Translations under genes and position numbers: made by a program
Notes under the pieces: generated by a model
What the model saw: only the letters and a program-made list of their open reading frames with translations
The model's database searches: none
What the model was told of the DNA's origin: nothing
Part shown: in pieces, positions 1 through 13,692 of the stretch
Numbering within the stretch: the stretch's first letter is position 1
Layout of the letters: every line of letters begins with the position of its first letter
Assembly: GCA_029582165.1 (NCBI GenBank)
Contig: CM055870.1
Location: 10,473,832 to 10,537,831, forward strand
Direction of reading: 5' to 3'
DNA length: 64,000 nt
Source of the DNA: Portulaca oleracea
Taxonomy: Eukaryota > Streptophyta > Magnoliopsida > Caryophyllales > Portulacaceae

Positions 1-514
1 ATAGTTATAGGCTTTTATGGTTTAAGGGTTGAACATGAAAGTTGTAGGGGACATTCTGGGCTTTCCGGAATGGTATGATTTGCGTTCATAGGATACCGGG
101 AGAGAGAGTTATGAGCTTTTATATGAAAAGCAAAAATCTGAGTTTTCCAGAATGTATTTTTGGGACTGCCTGTATTGTTGGTCAAAATCCGACCCTTTCC
201 CATACTCAAATTAACTTATGGTTAAAATAATAGTTAAAGTATGAACCACGAGCTTTCCACGGACAGCTTACGGGCCCCAAACCGATTAGTATAACCCAAG
301 TTATGGTATTCCGAAAAAGCTTGGTCGATAGGTTTATTTTTCTGGGCAGATTAGAGGAACAAGAGTTTTGACCTTCTTAGCCACGTTTCTAGTTCTCTTG
401 GTCAACTACAAAATTGGAGTGCATGTTCTAAGCTTTCCAAAAAGTCCTTTTATGCCATGTTCTGATGCTTGCACGAGCAGTTATGATCTTATGAGTACGC
501 CTTAGAAACTGAGA

Positions 515-574
<60 letters not shown>

Positions 575-2255
575 TACTACTATTATTATTCCCGGAAAAA
601 TTCACTAAGTTATTCCTCCTAAGTTAGTACCTAATTCATGATTTCTTTTCTTTTAAGTCCCTTCAAGATATCGTTGCGCTACTGTTCAAGTCTCTACCGG
701 ATCAGTTTGTGTTCTTAAGTTTTCAGGTACGTATATCGCCTGATGTTTATGCATAATCGCATGATTTATTTCTTTATGCCAAGTTTATATGTCTATTTAA
801 TTGTTCATGCTTGCATGAAATCTCTTATAATTTGTGTTCAAAGGTTACGCAAGTTTTATGAATCTTAAATATCATGATCAAATTATCAAGTTAACTTACA
901 ATTTACTTTAAGGTCTTATTCTACTCGTCTCTTATGCTAAAACGTCTTACGTTAAGTTAATACTTTTATGCTATGGGTAATTCATAAGTTATGATCCATT
1001 ACAAGAGTGACTTACATCCAATATATTTTAGAGGTATCTTCAAAGTTAAGAATGAGATTGGTTAAGGGTCTAATGGAATCAAATTTTTAAGGTTTAAGTT
1101 CCAAGTTTCTAAAATTTTTAATAAAGGCCCCGCCCATGCATAATCGTGCCGAAGAGCACCCCATGCTTGATCGTGCTTTGCGTACATCAGGGAAAATATG
1201 CCTATGGTGCCTAAAGTGCACCCCATGTAAATCATGTATGTGCCTTAGTGCACCCAAGGGATTATAGTTAGTGCCTTAGATGCGCACGCCATGAAAATCT
1301 GGCCAGTAGTATATTTATCCACCATCCGGATCTCCCGATCGGTCCGAGTATGCGCATACGGAGGCTTAGCCAATGATCGCAAGTAGGGGACCTTCAGGAT
1401 AATAACAGGATAACCAAGTTTAAGTTTCTTAAGTTACTCAAGTCTTTTGAACCAAAGTAAAGCTTTATGACTTACATGCCAAAATGTTTATAATCCTTAG
1501 TTTATAAGGGTTAAGGTCAAGTTTATGTTATGGCTTTGTGTATTATGTAAGTCATGTATGATTTAAGTTCTTTTGAAACTATGTTATATTACTTTTAGTA
1601 ATATATTATTTATAAGGTTATGATTATGTATGTTACTTTTACGAGGAAGAACTCAAAAGTATTTTCATTTAAGTTGTGATTTAAGTACAGGTTAAGTTAT
1701 ATTCCCCATTTACAGGTTAAGTATGGTCAAGCTATGTAAGTTATGCTAACTTTTATTGTATGTTTGTTATTTATATTGTTTTTAATGTTTTGGAACCGCG
1801 CTAAATTACTAAAACGAGTTACGAAAAGATTCTTACGTTATTAGGGGTATACGTACTGAGTTTAACTCACTTTTCGAAGTGTTATGTTTTCGTTTTAGGT
1901 ATCTCGGCAAAGGAGAAGGGAAAAGCCCCGGAAGGACGAAACCCTAGAGCTGACAATCGGAGACTTAAGGTGGTTAAAGACTCTTTATGAAAGATTTAAG
2001 AGAAATTTGTGATAGTTTGGCTTGTATAAGTTTTATTGGGTTGTGTTATGTTGTCTTGAGGTGGTTCCAGTTAAGTTATGTCTTGATGATAAAGTTTGAA
2101 GTGGTTTATGTTTTGGTTGTTTCGTTGGGTTTTAGTCTTAGCCTTGTACACCTTCGTGGACAGCGGTAATACTCACAGGTGTTTATCCGCTGCTAATCAT
2201 TGAATTAGCTATATCATCAGCTTAATCTACTGATTAGTAACATGGAGGTGTTACA
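1..2255 (+). mobile_element. Ty3/gypsy LTR (solo or truncated), left end outside window
   Basis: There is no coding potential over about 2.2 kb. The text resembles long chromovirus (Tekay/Del-like) LTRs: an ACTGAG...ACTCAC segment near 1855-1870, a GGGAAAAGCCCCGGAAGG block near 1917-1935, and a terminal GGTGTTACA ending at 2255. What follows is ordinary AT-rich DNA with no primer-binding site, so this is either a solo LTR or the 3' LTR of an element whose body lies to the left. The 5' boundary is not visible. Family assignment is from pattern memory only. Confidence 0.45.
513..575. repeat. (ATT)n microsatellite
   Basis: About 20 uninterrupted ATT units followed by a few ACT/ATT variants, inside the LTR-like sequence. 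Confidence 0.9.
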
Positions 2256-2824
2256 TCTAATTAACACAATCGTAGCTACTTGAGGGACAAGGAAGTTTTT
2301 AGGGTTTAATGGCGGGAGACTTGAAGGAATCTCTGAAGAATCTCACATTAACTACCGAAGAAGAGGAGATTAATGACTTTAACGACCCTAATGAAGCTAA
2401 TGTTATAATTAGATTTATAATTATCATAATTTTAAAGGATGTGCACTTACAAAATATAAAAAGTTGTATGTTCATAAATTTATAGATATATATTTATAAA
2501 ATTATATATATATTTATAAAATTATATGCTAAAAATCTAGACATACAATACCCTCAAAAAATATAATTCAATTTTCAAAAATCTGACATTTATTTTAGAA
2601 GGAGAGAGACAAAGTAAACGGCACATAGATTTTAATTAATTTCACGGATGTAACGGATTTGGTCTAATTCTTGTTGTTACTGGATTATGGGCTGGACAGA
2701 GTGGGGAATTCACAATACTTGACATGATTTCAGGCCCATAACAATAAAACAAGCAGTTCCAAGTGCCATTGTATTGAGCTAGGCCCAAAGTCTTTTTTTC
2801 ATTGGGTTATTACTTTTTCTCATT
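2256..2824. other. AT-rich stretch without a gene
   Basis: Short tandem ATATTTATAAAATTAT-like units occur at 2480-2530. No coding or element boundary was recognised apart from the end of the flanking LTR. Confidence 0.6.
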
Positions 2825-3143
2825 GGGTTATTGACTCTAAATGATGGCTCAAAAAAAAAAAAAGACCATCTAGGATTAGGAGAACAATAAAGTTAGGGGA
2901 CCATCAAAATTGATGTGACGTGATTTTTTTAAAAAAAATTTAAATTTTTTAGAGTTTTTAGAATACAATATTCCTAATAGAATTTTTTTTTAAAAAAAAT
3001 AAATTCCAGGACAGTTCAGGAAAAAGTTTTTAAAAAATTAAAAAAAGGTGGTCCCCATATATTTTACAATTTAAGACCTTATTGTCCTCCTAATCCTTTA
3101 TGGTCAATTTGCTTCTTGGGCCATCCTTTAGAGTCAATAACCC
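2825..3143. mobile_element. Mutator-like foldback MITE
   Basis: Terminal inverted repeats start GGGTTATTGACTCTAAATGA and end with the matching GAGTCAATAACCC. The flanking 9-mers are TTTCTCATT (2816-2824) and TTTTTCATT (3144-3152), 8 of 9 identical, which fits a Mutator 9-bp target duplication. There is no coding sequence. Confidence 0.6.
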
Positions 3144-3289
3144 TTTTTCATTTGAGTATCAATTGGTTATTAGCGCCTTCCTCCCTAATTGTATGTCACA
3201 AAAACTAATTTATCAAAACCAACAAACATTGGGAATGTGGTGGAAGTTTACAAAGTGTCAAAAATACCCTTAACAGTACCCTTGGATTG

Positions 3290-4039
3290 CAAAAAAAGAC
3301 TATGAGGTCCCCTTTATTTTGTGGTATCTATTACCAGGGCCCTATAATTCTAAGACTAATTATGAGGTTCTCATATTTACTCGGTATCTAATTTTTTGGT
3401 CGAATTTAACTGACTTTCATATCTGGACTAACTAAATGACGAAAATGCCTTCATAAGTTCCGACATTGACTCAACCTTTTTTTTTCCAATTTGAATTTAC
3501 TTTGATGATTATATATTTTTGAAGGCTTATCTTTCGCAATAATTGGTTATACGTCCAATAACAAACTAGAGCAGTGAAGGGGAGGGATTTTGAGGAAAGA
3601 GGGGAAAAAGAAGTAGAATGAGGTCTCATTCTTTGGATGAGTTATTTTCAAGTTAGGATAATAAGGTTTGGATAAGTTAAAATAAGTTAAAATAATGTAT
3701 GATGCGTTTTTGGGAAATTGTGTTTTTAGAGTGGATTTTTTTTTGGGAATTGTGTTAGGTCGGGATAAGTTAAGATAAGTTAAGAGTTAGAACCAACTTG
3801 ACAAAAGAACATGCCCTAAAACTCTAAATGAAAATAAATAAGCAAAGGGAAAATTTGAAAAGAATTTAATCTTTAAAGTTTCCCACCAAAAGACTCATCT
3901 AAAAATTCATGCCCCTCACTAGAATTAGCTCAAAAAATTATATACCAAGTAAATATAGGGACCTCATAATTAGTTTTAAAATTATAGGGACCTGATAATA
4001 GACACTACAAAATAAGAGGGACCTCGAAGTCATTTTTTG
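3290..4039. mobile_element. Long-TIR Mutator-like non-autonomous element with perfect 9-bp TSD
   Basis: Arms of about 100 bp are inverted copies (both carry GAGGTCCC...TCTATTA...CCCTATAATT...AACTAATTATGAGG blocks). The element is flanked by perfect 9-bp direct repeats CTTGGATTG at 3281-3289 and 4040-4048. The interior near 3590-3830 looks like a second AT-rich repeat (GGATAAGTTAAAATAAG units) nested inside. There is no ORF. Confidence 0.8.
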
Positions 4040-4329
4040 CTTGGATTGAGGTAAAGAGATTATTTAGCGACAAAAATTGGTATTATGGTTGTTGAAATTG
4101 TAAAAGTTAAATTTTTTAACAAATAAAAAGGGAAAAGTAGTTAGAAAATCCGAAAAATAATTAGGAACGGAGGCAGTACTTTTAGTTTCAACGTCACTTA
4201 CAACCAAAGGTGCACGCAAAATTACACTTGGGTAAATTGACCTAAAGTAAAGATCTCCAACTAATTAATCCAAAATTTGATATTTCTATTGGCCGTGAGA
4301 ACTCCATCCTAAAGAGCTCCAAAGTTTAT

Positions 4330-5060
4330 GTTAGAAAAAATAGAAGGATGAAGTTGTTGGAGTGTTTCAAGAGTTAAGAAGTATAAGGTAATAAGTTATA
4401 AGCTAAGGATTGACCGGGAAGGTCAAAATCTAGCTTATCAAGTAAAATGGACCCAACATGGACCGTGCCAGGCAAGACACGGGTCGTGCTGGGATCCAGA
4501 GAGTCAGAAAAAGGCTCCCTGGGTCAACACGGACCGTGCTGGTTCAGCACGGGTCGTGTTGAGGCCACCACGATCCGTGGTTTCCGAACACGGACCGTCT
4601 TGGAGCCCAGTCGAGCTCTTTCTCAAAATTTCTTAATTTTAGCCTTGGGCATTAATGCGTGGGGTATCTTTTCGGATTATTCTTGACTAATATTCTCAGT
4701 TAAGATTAAGACCCCATAGACAAAACTCCCAAACCATGCTATAATGATTGTCAAGTTTGAATGAGCTTTGAATGCTCCACTTCCTATAAATAGTGGATGT
4801 TTTTCACTCATCCAACACACCTCGATTTCTTCGGTGTTGAACTGTAGCAACTTCTTGAGAGTTTCTTGAGAGATCTTTTACTTTGCTTACAAGAGGTTAG
4901 GTTTTACCCTTATGTCTATTCACGGTTTTCTGAATAAGTCTTAAGGGGAGACATGTTTGACTCTCGACTCCTAGCTACCCAAATGATCCCTCATTTTGTG
5001 CAAGTGACCGTGTTCCTCCATATTTCTAACAGAAGTCTTTGGTGAAAATTAAGTGATGAC
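4330..5060 (+). mobile_element. LTR-like remnant with palindrome array and promoter
   Basis: Six short imperfect palindromes of the type CACGGACCGTG / CACGGGTCGTG lie at 4457-4599. A TATAAATA box follows at 4785-4792, then an untranslated leader-like region with TTGAGAG repeats. The same palindrome type occurs in a solo LTR at 42568-43991, so this is probably the U3-R part of a related LTR. Exact ends and target duplication were not found. Confidence 0.5.
4785..4792 (+). promoter_or_regulatory. TATA box of the LTR-like remnant
   Basis: TATAAATA, about 190 bp downstream of the last palindrome. The same spacing logic is seen in the other LTRs here. Confidence 0.5.
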
Positions 5061-5440
5061 GGTTATGAAAATAATCCGAAAACCTAAGTCAACCACCAAT
5101 ATAGCTCATAGTGAACTCTAGGAAATCAAAGAGATCGATACGAAGATAGCATGCAAGGTTGTTATACTTAGCATGTTTGTGGTACGTTGATCATCGATGA
5201 TCAAGTTATAGATGTGGAGCATTTAGAAAGAAACAAGGGAAAAAAAATAAAAAACATAATGGTTGATCCATTTTAGGTTAATTTGCGGTTTTATTGAGTT
5301 TTATTCGTGTTTTGAGACTTTGTTTACACCACCTTAATATATTGTATATATCTTATGTATTTGGTCGTCAATTTTTATTGTAACATCTATGATGTGCTCT
5401 ATTAGCCTTTTAAAACGTTCAATAATAAAAAAAATAGATA

Positions 5441-5697
5441 CTCCTTTCGTTCCATATTAATTGTCGTTTTTGGAAATCGTGCGGTTAAATTTCTTAAATT
5501 TTGACCATTAATTTCTCAATATATACAATGAGTTGATATATAAAATTATCGTCATTAGATTCATAACGAAAAATACTATCATAAAAGTATAATATTGCAA
5601 TTGTTAATAACATATTATGTAAGAAATTATCAATCAAAGAGTGACATTGGAGACTATAAAAATCAAAATTATGACAATTAATATGGGACGGAGGGAG
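5441..5697. mobile_element. Stowaway MITE
   Basis: TIRs CTCCTTTCGTTCCATATTAATTG and the inverted CAATTAATATGGGACGGAGGGAG, flanked by TA on both sides. No coding capacity. Confidence 0.85.
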
Positions 5698-5914
5698 TAT
5701 AAATTAGAATTCATTTCTTCACCCTAATTCATTTTCGGAAATCTCGTTTGTTGAATTAAAATCAACCGATCGACATCAGCCCAATCCAAAATGACCAAAT
5801 GGGAACCCAAATTAATGTCAACTCGACCAAACCCAATTTAATGACTCAATTACAGGTTCACACAAAATATTATAACTAGATTCTAATCAAGACTAATTGC
5901 TTGAGTGCGTGATA

Positions 5915-7756
5915 TCTATAATAATATAAAAGTAATATATTCGAAATTTGAAATACTCAACTTAGAGTGATTGTAGGGGTTATCGGCCAATCAGAGTAAA
6001 GAAAAAAAAATCAATGTTAAAAATATAGTAAAAAATTCCCGCCCATGAAATAATAATAAAAAAATCGATTTAAAAAAATAATAAATAAGAAGTCTAATCA
6101 GATTAAGAGTCTACCTTATCTAATTAGAAGTCTACTTCCCACCCCAATTAGGACTTTACCTCTCACCCAAATATAATTAGGACTCTACCTCCCGACCTAA
6201 TATATAAACGTCGAAACATCTTTCATTCTCTTCCAATCTGTCAACTATTAACATTTGCAACCATTGAATTTTCGGGAAACCTGCAAATACAAACAGGTTA
6301 ATTTTCGAAAAGTACTATTTCCTCGGCAACTCCACCATATATTTCGTTTTTTTTTTCAAATCAAATACTGCTTCCTCTTCTATCTCTATCACTTTCTTCT
6401 CTCTCCCTAAACTCCACCCTAATTTCATTTTAACTTCACTATTTCTCTCTCTCAATCCAAGAACAGTATACATATCAAATTCTCTCTGATTTTAGCAAAT
6501 TACTACTCGAGATGTGGCACTTTCAGAGTTTTCTGAATGTTGGCGCTTCCGAAACCTATCTACAAACCAATTAAGAGCAGTATATAAGAACTGTATATAT
6601 AACATTGCAACCAAATTTCTGTATACATGAGAGATATTGCTTGCCTTTGTTTTTATTTTCTTGCTATAGGAATTTTTACGTCAGGCCTGAAGAATATACC
6701 TTAGTTATTGATGCTACCTAATATTTGTTGCTCTATGTTTCATCATATTGAACAATTGTGTACCCTTAAAATATTTGTTTGTTGTGATTATTCTTTGGAC
6801 TGTTTAAAATACACTTACAGCAAGACTATGCATATCTCTCAAATTAAATTCCATTAATTAGTCTTTAGGGTTGAGTTGATTGATTGATATTTTGTTCAAT
6901 AATTTGTTGGGTTTTATGTGATGCATTATTATACAAGGTGTTGGTCACCTATACAGCCATACAAAGGTATGTTTGTGTAAGAGTGAAATGTCGTTTTGTC
7001 ATCATATCTAAATCCTAATTCTTTTGTCTTAGTTTATATTTGGACAAGTTGTAAATAATCTACTTTCTATTAATGATATGTTAATATGAATCCAAGCAGG
7101 TTCTCCTGGTGTACGAGTGACAATAAAGGTAAAACATCAAGGCTACATAGCTGGAATTTAGGAAGCTCACAATAGAAGAAAATTCGATGAACGTCAGTTG
7201 TGTATAATAGAGATTGTTCATAGAATTAAGAGGAATATATGGTTATGTAGGAGATTTGATATTGTTCATAGAATTCATTCAAGCATCATATGTGTATAAA
7301 TAATATTTTGCATGGATCATATATGGTTATATAAGAGATTTGATACTGGTGTATATATAGGGTTAAGTGAATTTTGCCATTTCATTTACGACATGGTAAT
7401 AAAGGTCGTTGCCTTTTCATTTTCGACTTATATGATATTGTTTATGAATAAAGTAATGTCACATGCTTCTTTCCAATGAAATAATAGGCAACGAACGATT
7501 TCTAAATTATGGGTAATTATTGGAATTTGTATATCTAAATTGCAAGATGTAGGGTAAAATTGTTCCATTTGACCACTCCATTTCCTGCCCGGGCAAGATT
7601 TCGGAGTATTGGTTTTTATCATTCCAAGTCGCTTCTTTTTTTACTTGGATTGAGAATGTTTGGTAATATATTTATTTTTTAAAACAAAAATGACATATTT
7701 ATTTTATACTATTTAAAATTTTAAATATCCCGTGCATCGCACTGGTCAAGGACTAG
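5915..7756 (+). mobile_element. Non-autonomous Helitron, copy 1
   Basis: The 5' end is TCTATAATAATATAAAAG preceded by A. The 3' end is CTAG, preceded by a 7-bp-stem hairpin (CCCGTGC-ATC-GCACTGG, one mismatch) about 10 bp upstream. The element has no Rep/helicase ORF. It is closely similar along its whole length to the next copy. Confidence 0.8.
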
Positions 7757-9628
7757 TAATAATATAAAAGTAATATATTTGAAATTTGAAATACTCAACC
7801 CAGAGTGATTGTAGGGGTTATCGGTCAATCAGATTAAAGGAAAAAAATAGATTTAAAAAATACAGTAAAAAATTCCCGCCCATGAAATAATAATTAAAAA
7901 ATCGATTTAAAAATAATAAAAAACAAGAAGTCTAATCAGATTAAGAGTTTACCTTTTCTATCAAAAAATTAAAAAAAAGATTAAGAGTCTACCTTATCTA
8001 ATTAGAAGTCTACTCCCCATCTCAATTAGGACTCTAACTCCCACTCAAATTTAATTAGGACTTCACATCTCACCCAAATCTAATTACCACTCTACCTCCT
8101 GACCTAATATATAAACGTCAAAACATCTTTCATTCTCTTCCAATCTGCCAACTATTAACATTTGAAGCAATCATTGAATTCTCCGCAAACCTGCAAATAT
8201 AAACATGTTAGTTTTCGAAAAGTACTATTTCCTAGGTAATTCCACCATATATTTCGTTTTTTTTCCAAATCAAATACTCCTTCCTATTCTATCTCTATCA
8301 CTTTCTTCTCTCTCTCCATGAACTCCAAATTTTGTTCTTGCTTCCCTTTCTCTATCTCTGTATTTTTCTCTCTCTCAAACCAGAAGCAGTATGTATATCA
8401 ATTTCTTTATGATTTTAGCAAATTACTACTCGAGATTTGGCACTTCCAGGGTTTTCTAAATGTTGGCGCTTCCGAAACCTATCCACAAACCAATGAAGAA
8501 CAGTATGCATATAGAACTGTATATATAACATCACAACCAAATTTCTGTATACATGAGAGATATTGCTTGCCTTTCTTTTTATTTTTTTGCTGGAGGAATT
8601 TTTACGTCAGGCCTGGAGAATATACCTTAGATATTGATGTTACCTAATATTTGTTGCTCTTTGTTTCATCAGATTGAACAATTGTGTACCCGTAAAATAT
8701 TTGTTTGTTGTGATTATTCTTTGGATTGCTTAAAATACACTTACAGCAAGACTATGCATATCTCTCAAATTAAATTCCATTTAGTCTTTAGGGTCGGGTT
8801 GATTGATTGATATTTTTCCAATAATTTGTGGGGTTTTATGGATGCATTGTTATACAAGGTGTTGGTCACCTATACAGCCATATAAAGGTATGCTTGTGTA
8901 AGAGTGAAATGTCATTTTGCCATCATATCTAAACCCTAATTCTTTTGTCTTGGTTTATATTTGGACAATGTGTAAATAATCTACCTTCTGTTAATGATAT
9001 GTTAACGTGAATCCGAACATGTTCTCCCGGTGTACGAGTGACATTAAAGGTGATACATCAAGGCTATATTGTTGGAATTTAGGAAGCTCGCAATAGAAGA
9101 AAATTTGATGGACGTCACTTGTATATAATGGAGATTGTTCATAGAATTAAGAGGAATATTTTTTTACTAACACACTCGGAATTCATTCAAGCATCATATG
9201 TGTATAGATAATATTTTGCAATGATCATATATGGTTATGTAGGAGATTTGATATTGGTGTATTGTATAGAGTTCAGTGAATTTTGCCCTTTCATTTACGA
9301 CATGATAATAAAGGTCGTTGTCCTTTCATTTTCGACTTATACGATATTTTGCAACAAACAATTTCTAAATTATGGGTAATTAATTGAAATTTATCTATCA
9401 AAATTGCAAGATGTAGGGTAAGATTGTTACATTCGACCACTCCATTTTCCGCCCGGGCAAGATTTTAGATTATTGGTTTTTATCATTCCAAGTCGCTTTT
9501 TTTTTACTTGGATTGAGAATGTTTGGTAATATATTTATTTTTTAAAACAAAAATAACATATTTATTTTAATTATTTTATACTATATAAAATTTTAAATAT
9601 CCCGTGCATCGCACGGGTTAAGGACTAG
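7757..9628 (+). mobile_element. Non-autonomous Helitron, copy 2, in head-to-tail tandem
   Basis: It begins directly after the CTAG of copy 1 with TAATAATATAAAAG, so the expected TCTA start is fused to the previous 3' end. It ends in a perfect hairpin CCCGTGC-ATC-GCACGGG plus TTAAGGA and CTAG, followed by T. The 109-codon frame at 8318-8647 has no counterpart start or full frame in copy 1 and is not called as a gene. Confidence 0.8.
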
Positions 9629-12600
9629 TTTTCTTTAATAATTATATATATATATTTATCAATTATAAGAATATAATACTTATTGGTTAGATCAAGAAAT
9701 ATAAACAATAGAAAATGCATATTTTATGTACAGTTTTATATTTATGAAAAAAATATAAATAAATAATTATTTTTATATTGTTGATAAAGTGTAATAACCC
9801 TCAAAGTAATAAAAATACCTCTATAATTATTTAATTAGACTTACATTTAACTTTATGAGTGATTTAGGTAAAATACAAGGTGGTTATCAACCATCTTGCA
9901 TCGAAATATTTATCATTTTGCTATTTTTTTCTTCTTCTCACTCAATCGTTCTCTTTTTTATTTGAATAATTCTAATAAATGACAAGAACAGTAAGTGAAA
10001 AAATAATTTTAAAAAATAATAATTCAAGAACAGTAAACTTCACTCATTTTATAAAGAGAATCCACACACACACAAATATATATACTAGGTAAAATCTTAG
10101 ACCGTCTAAAGTGTTTGTTTGTTGCCTTTATCATATAGATGAAAAGAAAATCAAATTAATCAAAAGTCAAAAGTCAAAGGCTCAAAGCTGGATTGATTGT
10201 CCCCTAGTGTATGATTACCCTTCCGGTTAGATTGCCAACAACTCAGCGATTGTGGTGCAAGGACAGCGCGAGCCCTGGCCCCAAATTATACCATACATTG
10301 TGATTGATTTTTATTTTTCTTTTAAAACCAACCGCCAAAAGGCACTACTCCAATTCATTAGCAAGAATAATTAAATCGTCTCGGGCTCAGACAAAAATGG
10401 CCGCAAGACCCTCCTCTAACCAAATCCTCTCATAAGGATTGTAGGATTGCAAGTGAATGAGAGAATGAACTACTTTATTTCCCCTCTACAGACATGAGTC
10501 CAAGAAATAAAAACAAAATATACTATTCAACAATTCGGTCACGACCTCATTTATGTGCAAAACAAATGGTGTTCATTCGTTGATAACCCGTCGTCTTTCC
10601 TTTAATTTGTTCTTCCTTTTTATTTTTAGTTTTATTTTTGTTTTTGTTTACAATATTTGTTTTGGCTTGTGGCTTTGACGTTGAATTTTTAAAAGAGCAA
10701 ATTAGATGAGACCTGAATGCATTATTTTTCACATTGGATTTTAATTGCAATTGGGCAAGTGGTCTGAACATTATTGCATCATTTTTGTTATTCTGCTCTC
10801 TAACTCTTGCTGTAATATTTTACATGGATCATTATCCAACTTAAACAGACTACATGCTAATAAACAAGGCATATATTCATGTATTTGTGACCACAAATTT
10901 TACTAGTAAAGCAAATAAAATAAAGTAATTAGTTAATAAATATAGTTTGTATTAATTTCAAATAATCTTAGTTACAACTTTTATATAACTTATTATGAAA
11001 GAAGTTAAAAGCTTCATTTTGCTTGCAGTTTCAAAAATATAGGGAGCACATTACATCCTTACGGAGCTCTAGGAATTGCCCACTTAGTCAAAAGTTCTAG
11101 CCCCTATTGGTAATTTATAATGTATGGTTGAAGGGATCGTTTGTTAAGTTTAGTATTATTGTTGATGTTTATATCCTCTAAAGCTAAAGTTGGTAGGTGT
11201 GGATTGAAATTTGGTTCTACGAGATTTGTATCTAAACTTGAGGGTGATAGAGTAATTATCGCAATAAACAATAGAATTGTAGGTGGTCGTGAACAGTAGA
11301 GTGTAAAGACCATAAGTGCAAGGTTCAAAGGGTATAGAGATGGATCCCATAGACTAGACAAATTATATAGTTTTTTCCTCCCCTGGATTCAAAAGGTGTG
11401 GTAATTGACATGATTAGTAGGGATTGTTGCTGATAATCTTGTAAATTTGATAACTATTGATGATCCTGAAAAGATTGCAGATAGCGTTGAGGTGGTCGAG
11501 GACTCTCTTGTTGCTAATGAGGTTCGTTCTAAGTCTACATATGAGAGGTCATACAAGAATTGTGTTATTAGAGAAATCAACATGATTGTGATGACCTTAG
11601 AAGGGCGGTGGCAAATTCTGATACTGACTGCACTCTTAGTTTTATAGATGGCTCTCACTCTGCTGACTCCGACTTTGACTTGCCAACAGATTTTGGGGGT
11701 CTTTCCCTGGATCTAGGAAAGTCTTTATTAGGCAGAAAAGAAAAGAGAATGAAATGATTAAATCTAAGTGGCATTTGATAAGACAAACAGTTTGGAGGAC
11801 TACTCCTTCAAGGGGTTTGGGTCTTAACAAGAGAAATAAAAATCAAGTTGTAAGGAGTATTGTCAACCGAGAAGATAGAATGATTAATATGGATAATTTA
11901 GAAAAATCGTATGTGAGAAACCATTCTATCAATGACATCATTGCTCGCAAAACTATGGAGGTTGATATTGATTTTGAGTTTTTGAAAACAGAGAATAAAG
12001 AGAAATCAGTAAGAGATTTAAGAAGATGATGCAAGAGGATAGAATGCCTCGTTTGAAGGATTAGACTTGAACATGTTACAATATATGAGCTTCGTAAGAA
12101 ACTAATGTATTGTGGGTTGCCTCTTTTATTTTCTTGAGGCTCTCGCATTGTTTATTTTGTTGCTTCCCTTTATTGCTTTTCGAGGTATTTTGTTGTTTTT
12201 TTTTTAATCACGGTCATGTTGTTATTTTGTAATTATTTGTATCTTTGATGAGAAGTTCAAATCTTTCCTGGCTCTAAATAATTGAAGAAAGGAGCTCTAC
12301 TCCTATGCTAGTATATCATTGGTTTAGACTCCACTATATACATGTATACTTAGAGTATTCCCCTATATAATAAACTATATAGAGTATATCTCCATCTTAA
12401 TTTTCTACATAAGTATTCCTCTATTAAAATTGAAATGTTGGAAATTGTACTATTTTCTCTCTTGTCATGGGCGATAGATCATAACAGATAGCATTAATGC
12501 ATGCATATTGATCATTTTTAGATGGACAAGTAATAAATCTTGTAGTTCAATCTCTTTGAATATGAATGAATGAATTTATTCTTGAATAAAGGTCATAGAA

Positions 12601-12640
12601 ATTTAGTTCGTTTAAGAGGAAGTGTTTGATAATCGCTCAT
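9629..12640. other. Decayed, unassigned DNA
   Basis: AT-rich with no recognisable gene. Between 11100 and 12150 the composition is more coding-like and several short frames occur (for example + strand 11447-11647 and 11754-12029), interrupted by stops in all frames. I do not recognise a family. It could be a decayed LINE or an old host pseudogene. Confidence 0.4.
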
Positions 12641-13035
12641 GAGTGAGCAACACATGTTTGAGATTTTTTTTGGAGTGGTCACCGATTTAGAGAGCGTATT
12701 TGAGTTTCTCCTAGGGTTTCTGAAAGGAAATTCAAAGTACTACATCCAAACTACAAATAAAGTGGAATTGAAACAAAGATGACAGAAATTATGACAAAAT
12801 CAAGCAAGTAGCCGAGTGAATGAAAACAAACACAGGGAATACATGGGAAACCCAAGAACTAGAGGAAAAAAACTCATGGACGTCGACATCTAGAAAATGA
12901 ATCCACTATGAACAGGAAAGAGTATGGCTATCATATTCCAAGTGTATAATTCGATCCTTCAACGTAGATTATACCCTAATCTCAACAACTCTCTCACACT
13001 CTAAAATAGTATAGGATTACAAGGAGAGTACTTTC

Positions 13036-13073
<38 letters not shown>

Positions 13074-13225
13074 ACTCACTCACTCACTCACACACACACA
13101 CACACACACAACTAAATAGCGGCTCAATTACTAAAACACCAAAGTTAGGGTTAAATAACTAACACCTATATATGTTGGGCCCTAGGATGATCCAATGAGC
13201 CATAATATCCAACTATATCTACCTT
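12640..13225 (-). mobile_element. Probable 3' LTR remnant of the copia element
   Basis: Read on the minus strand, this lies just downstream of the copia RNase H end and starts near TTGGATATTATGGCTCATTGG, a common start context for plant copia LTRs. A (CT)n/(CACT)n/(CA)n microsatellite at 13034-13110 lies inside it. Boundaries are approximate. Confidence 0.45.
13034..13110. repeat. Compound microsatellite (TC)n(TCAC)n(CA)n
   Basis: Uninterrupted TC units run into CACT units and then CA units. Confidence 0.9.
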
Positions 13226-13299
13226 GTACCATGATCCAATTCATCGGTCCAAAAAATCACCCTGTCCGCCACCGCTAACTCACCTCTTCATGGAGCGTG

Positions 13300-13692
13300 T
13301 CCCCGAAGGGCTCTCAAATCATGTGGACAACCACTAAGTCCAATCAATGCTCAAACTTAGTGATAGAAAGTGACTTAGTCAGCATATCTATAGGATTTTC
13401 TGAAGTGAACCTTCATGACAGTAATCTCCCTTGCAGTATCTGCATCTCTAATGAAGTGATACCTGACATTTATATACTTGGACTTGAAGTGATAAGCGTC
13501 ATTCTTGGTAAGATAAATAGTGCTCTAGCTATCTGAATACACCACAACCATACCTTGTGGTACACCAAGCTCCATAACCAAACCTGTCAACCAAGCAGCG
13601 ATATACTCAGCCTCAAAAGTAGAAAAAGCTACTATAGACTAAAGATAAGCCATCCAGGACAAAACACCTCCATGCAGAGTGAACACATAGTG
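13300..13692 (-). pseudogene. Ty1/copia pol, RNase H end (left part of split element)
   Basis: Minus-strand translation shows the copia RNase H signature around EAEYIAAW, then MELGVPQGM and a degenerate C-terminal 'ADMLTKSL'-like segment near 13350, with in-frame stops. The frame continues beyond the retrotransposon inserted at 13693: the segment reading YVFTLHGGVLSWMA is cut by the insertion. It is the 3' part of the same pol that resumes at 18135. Dead by multiple stops and frameshifts. Confidence 0.8.
13688..13692. repeat. Left 5-bp TSD (TAGTG)
   Basis: An identical TAGTG sits at 18130-18134 after the right LTR. Confidence 0.9.

Noticed and set aside
8318..8647. 109-codon ORF in Helitron copy 2
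   Set aside because: Copy 1 lacks the start and is interrupted; no recognised domain. Chance frame.
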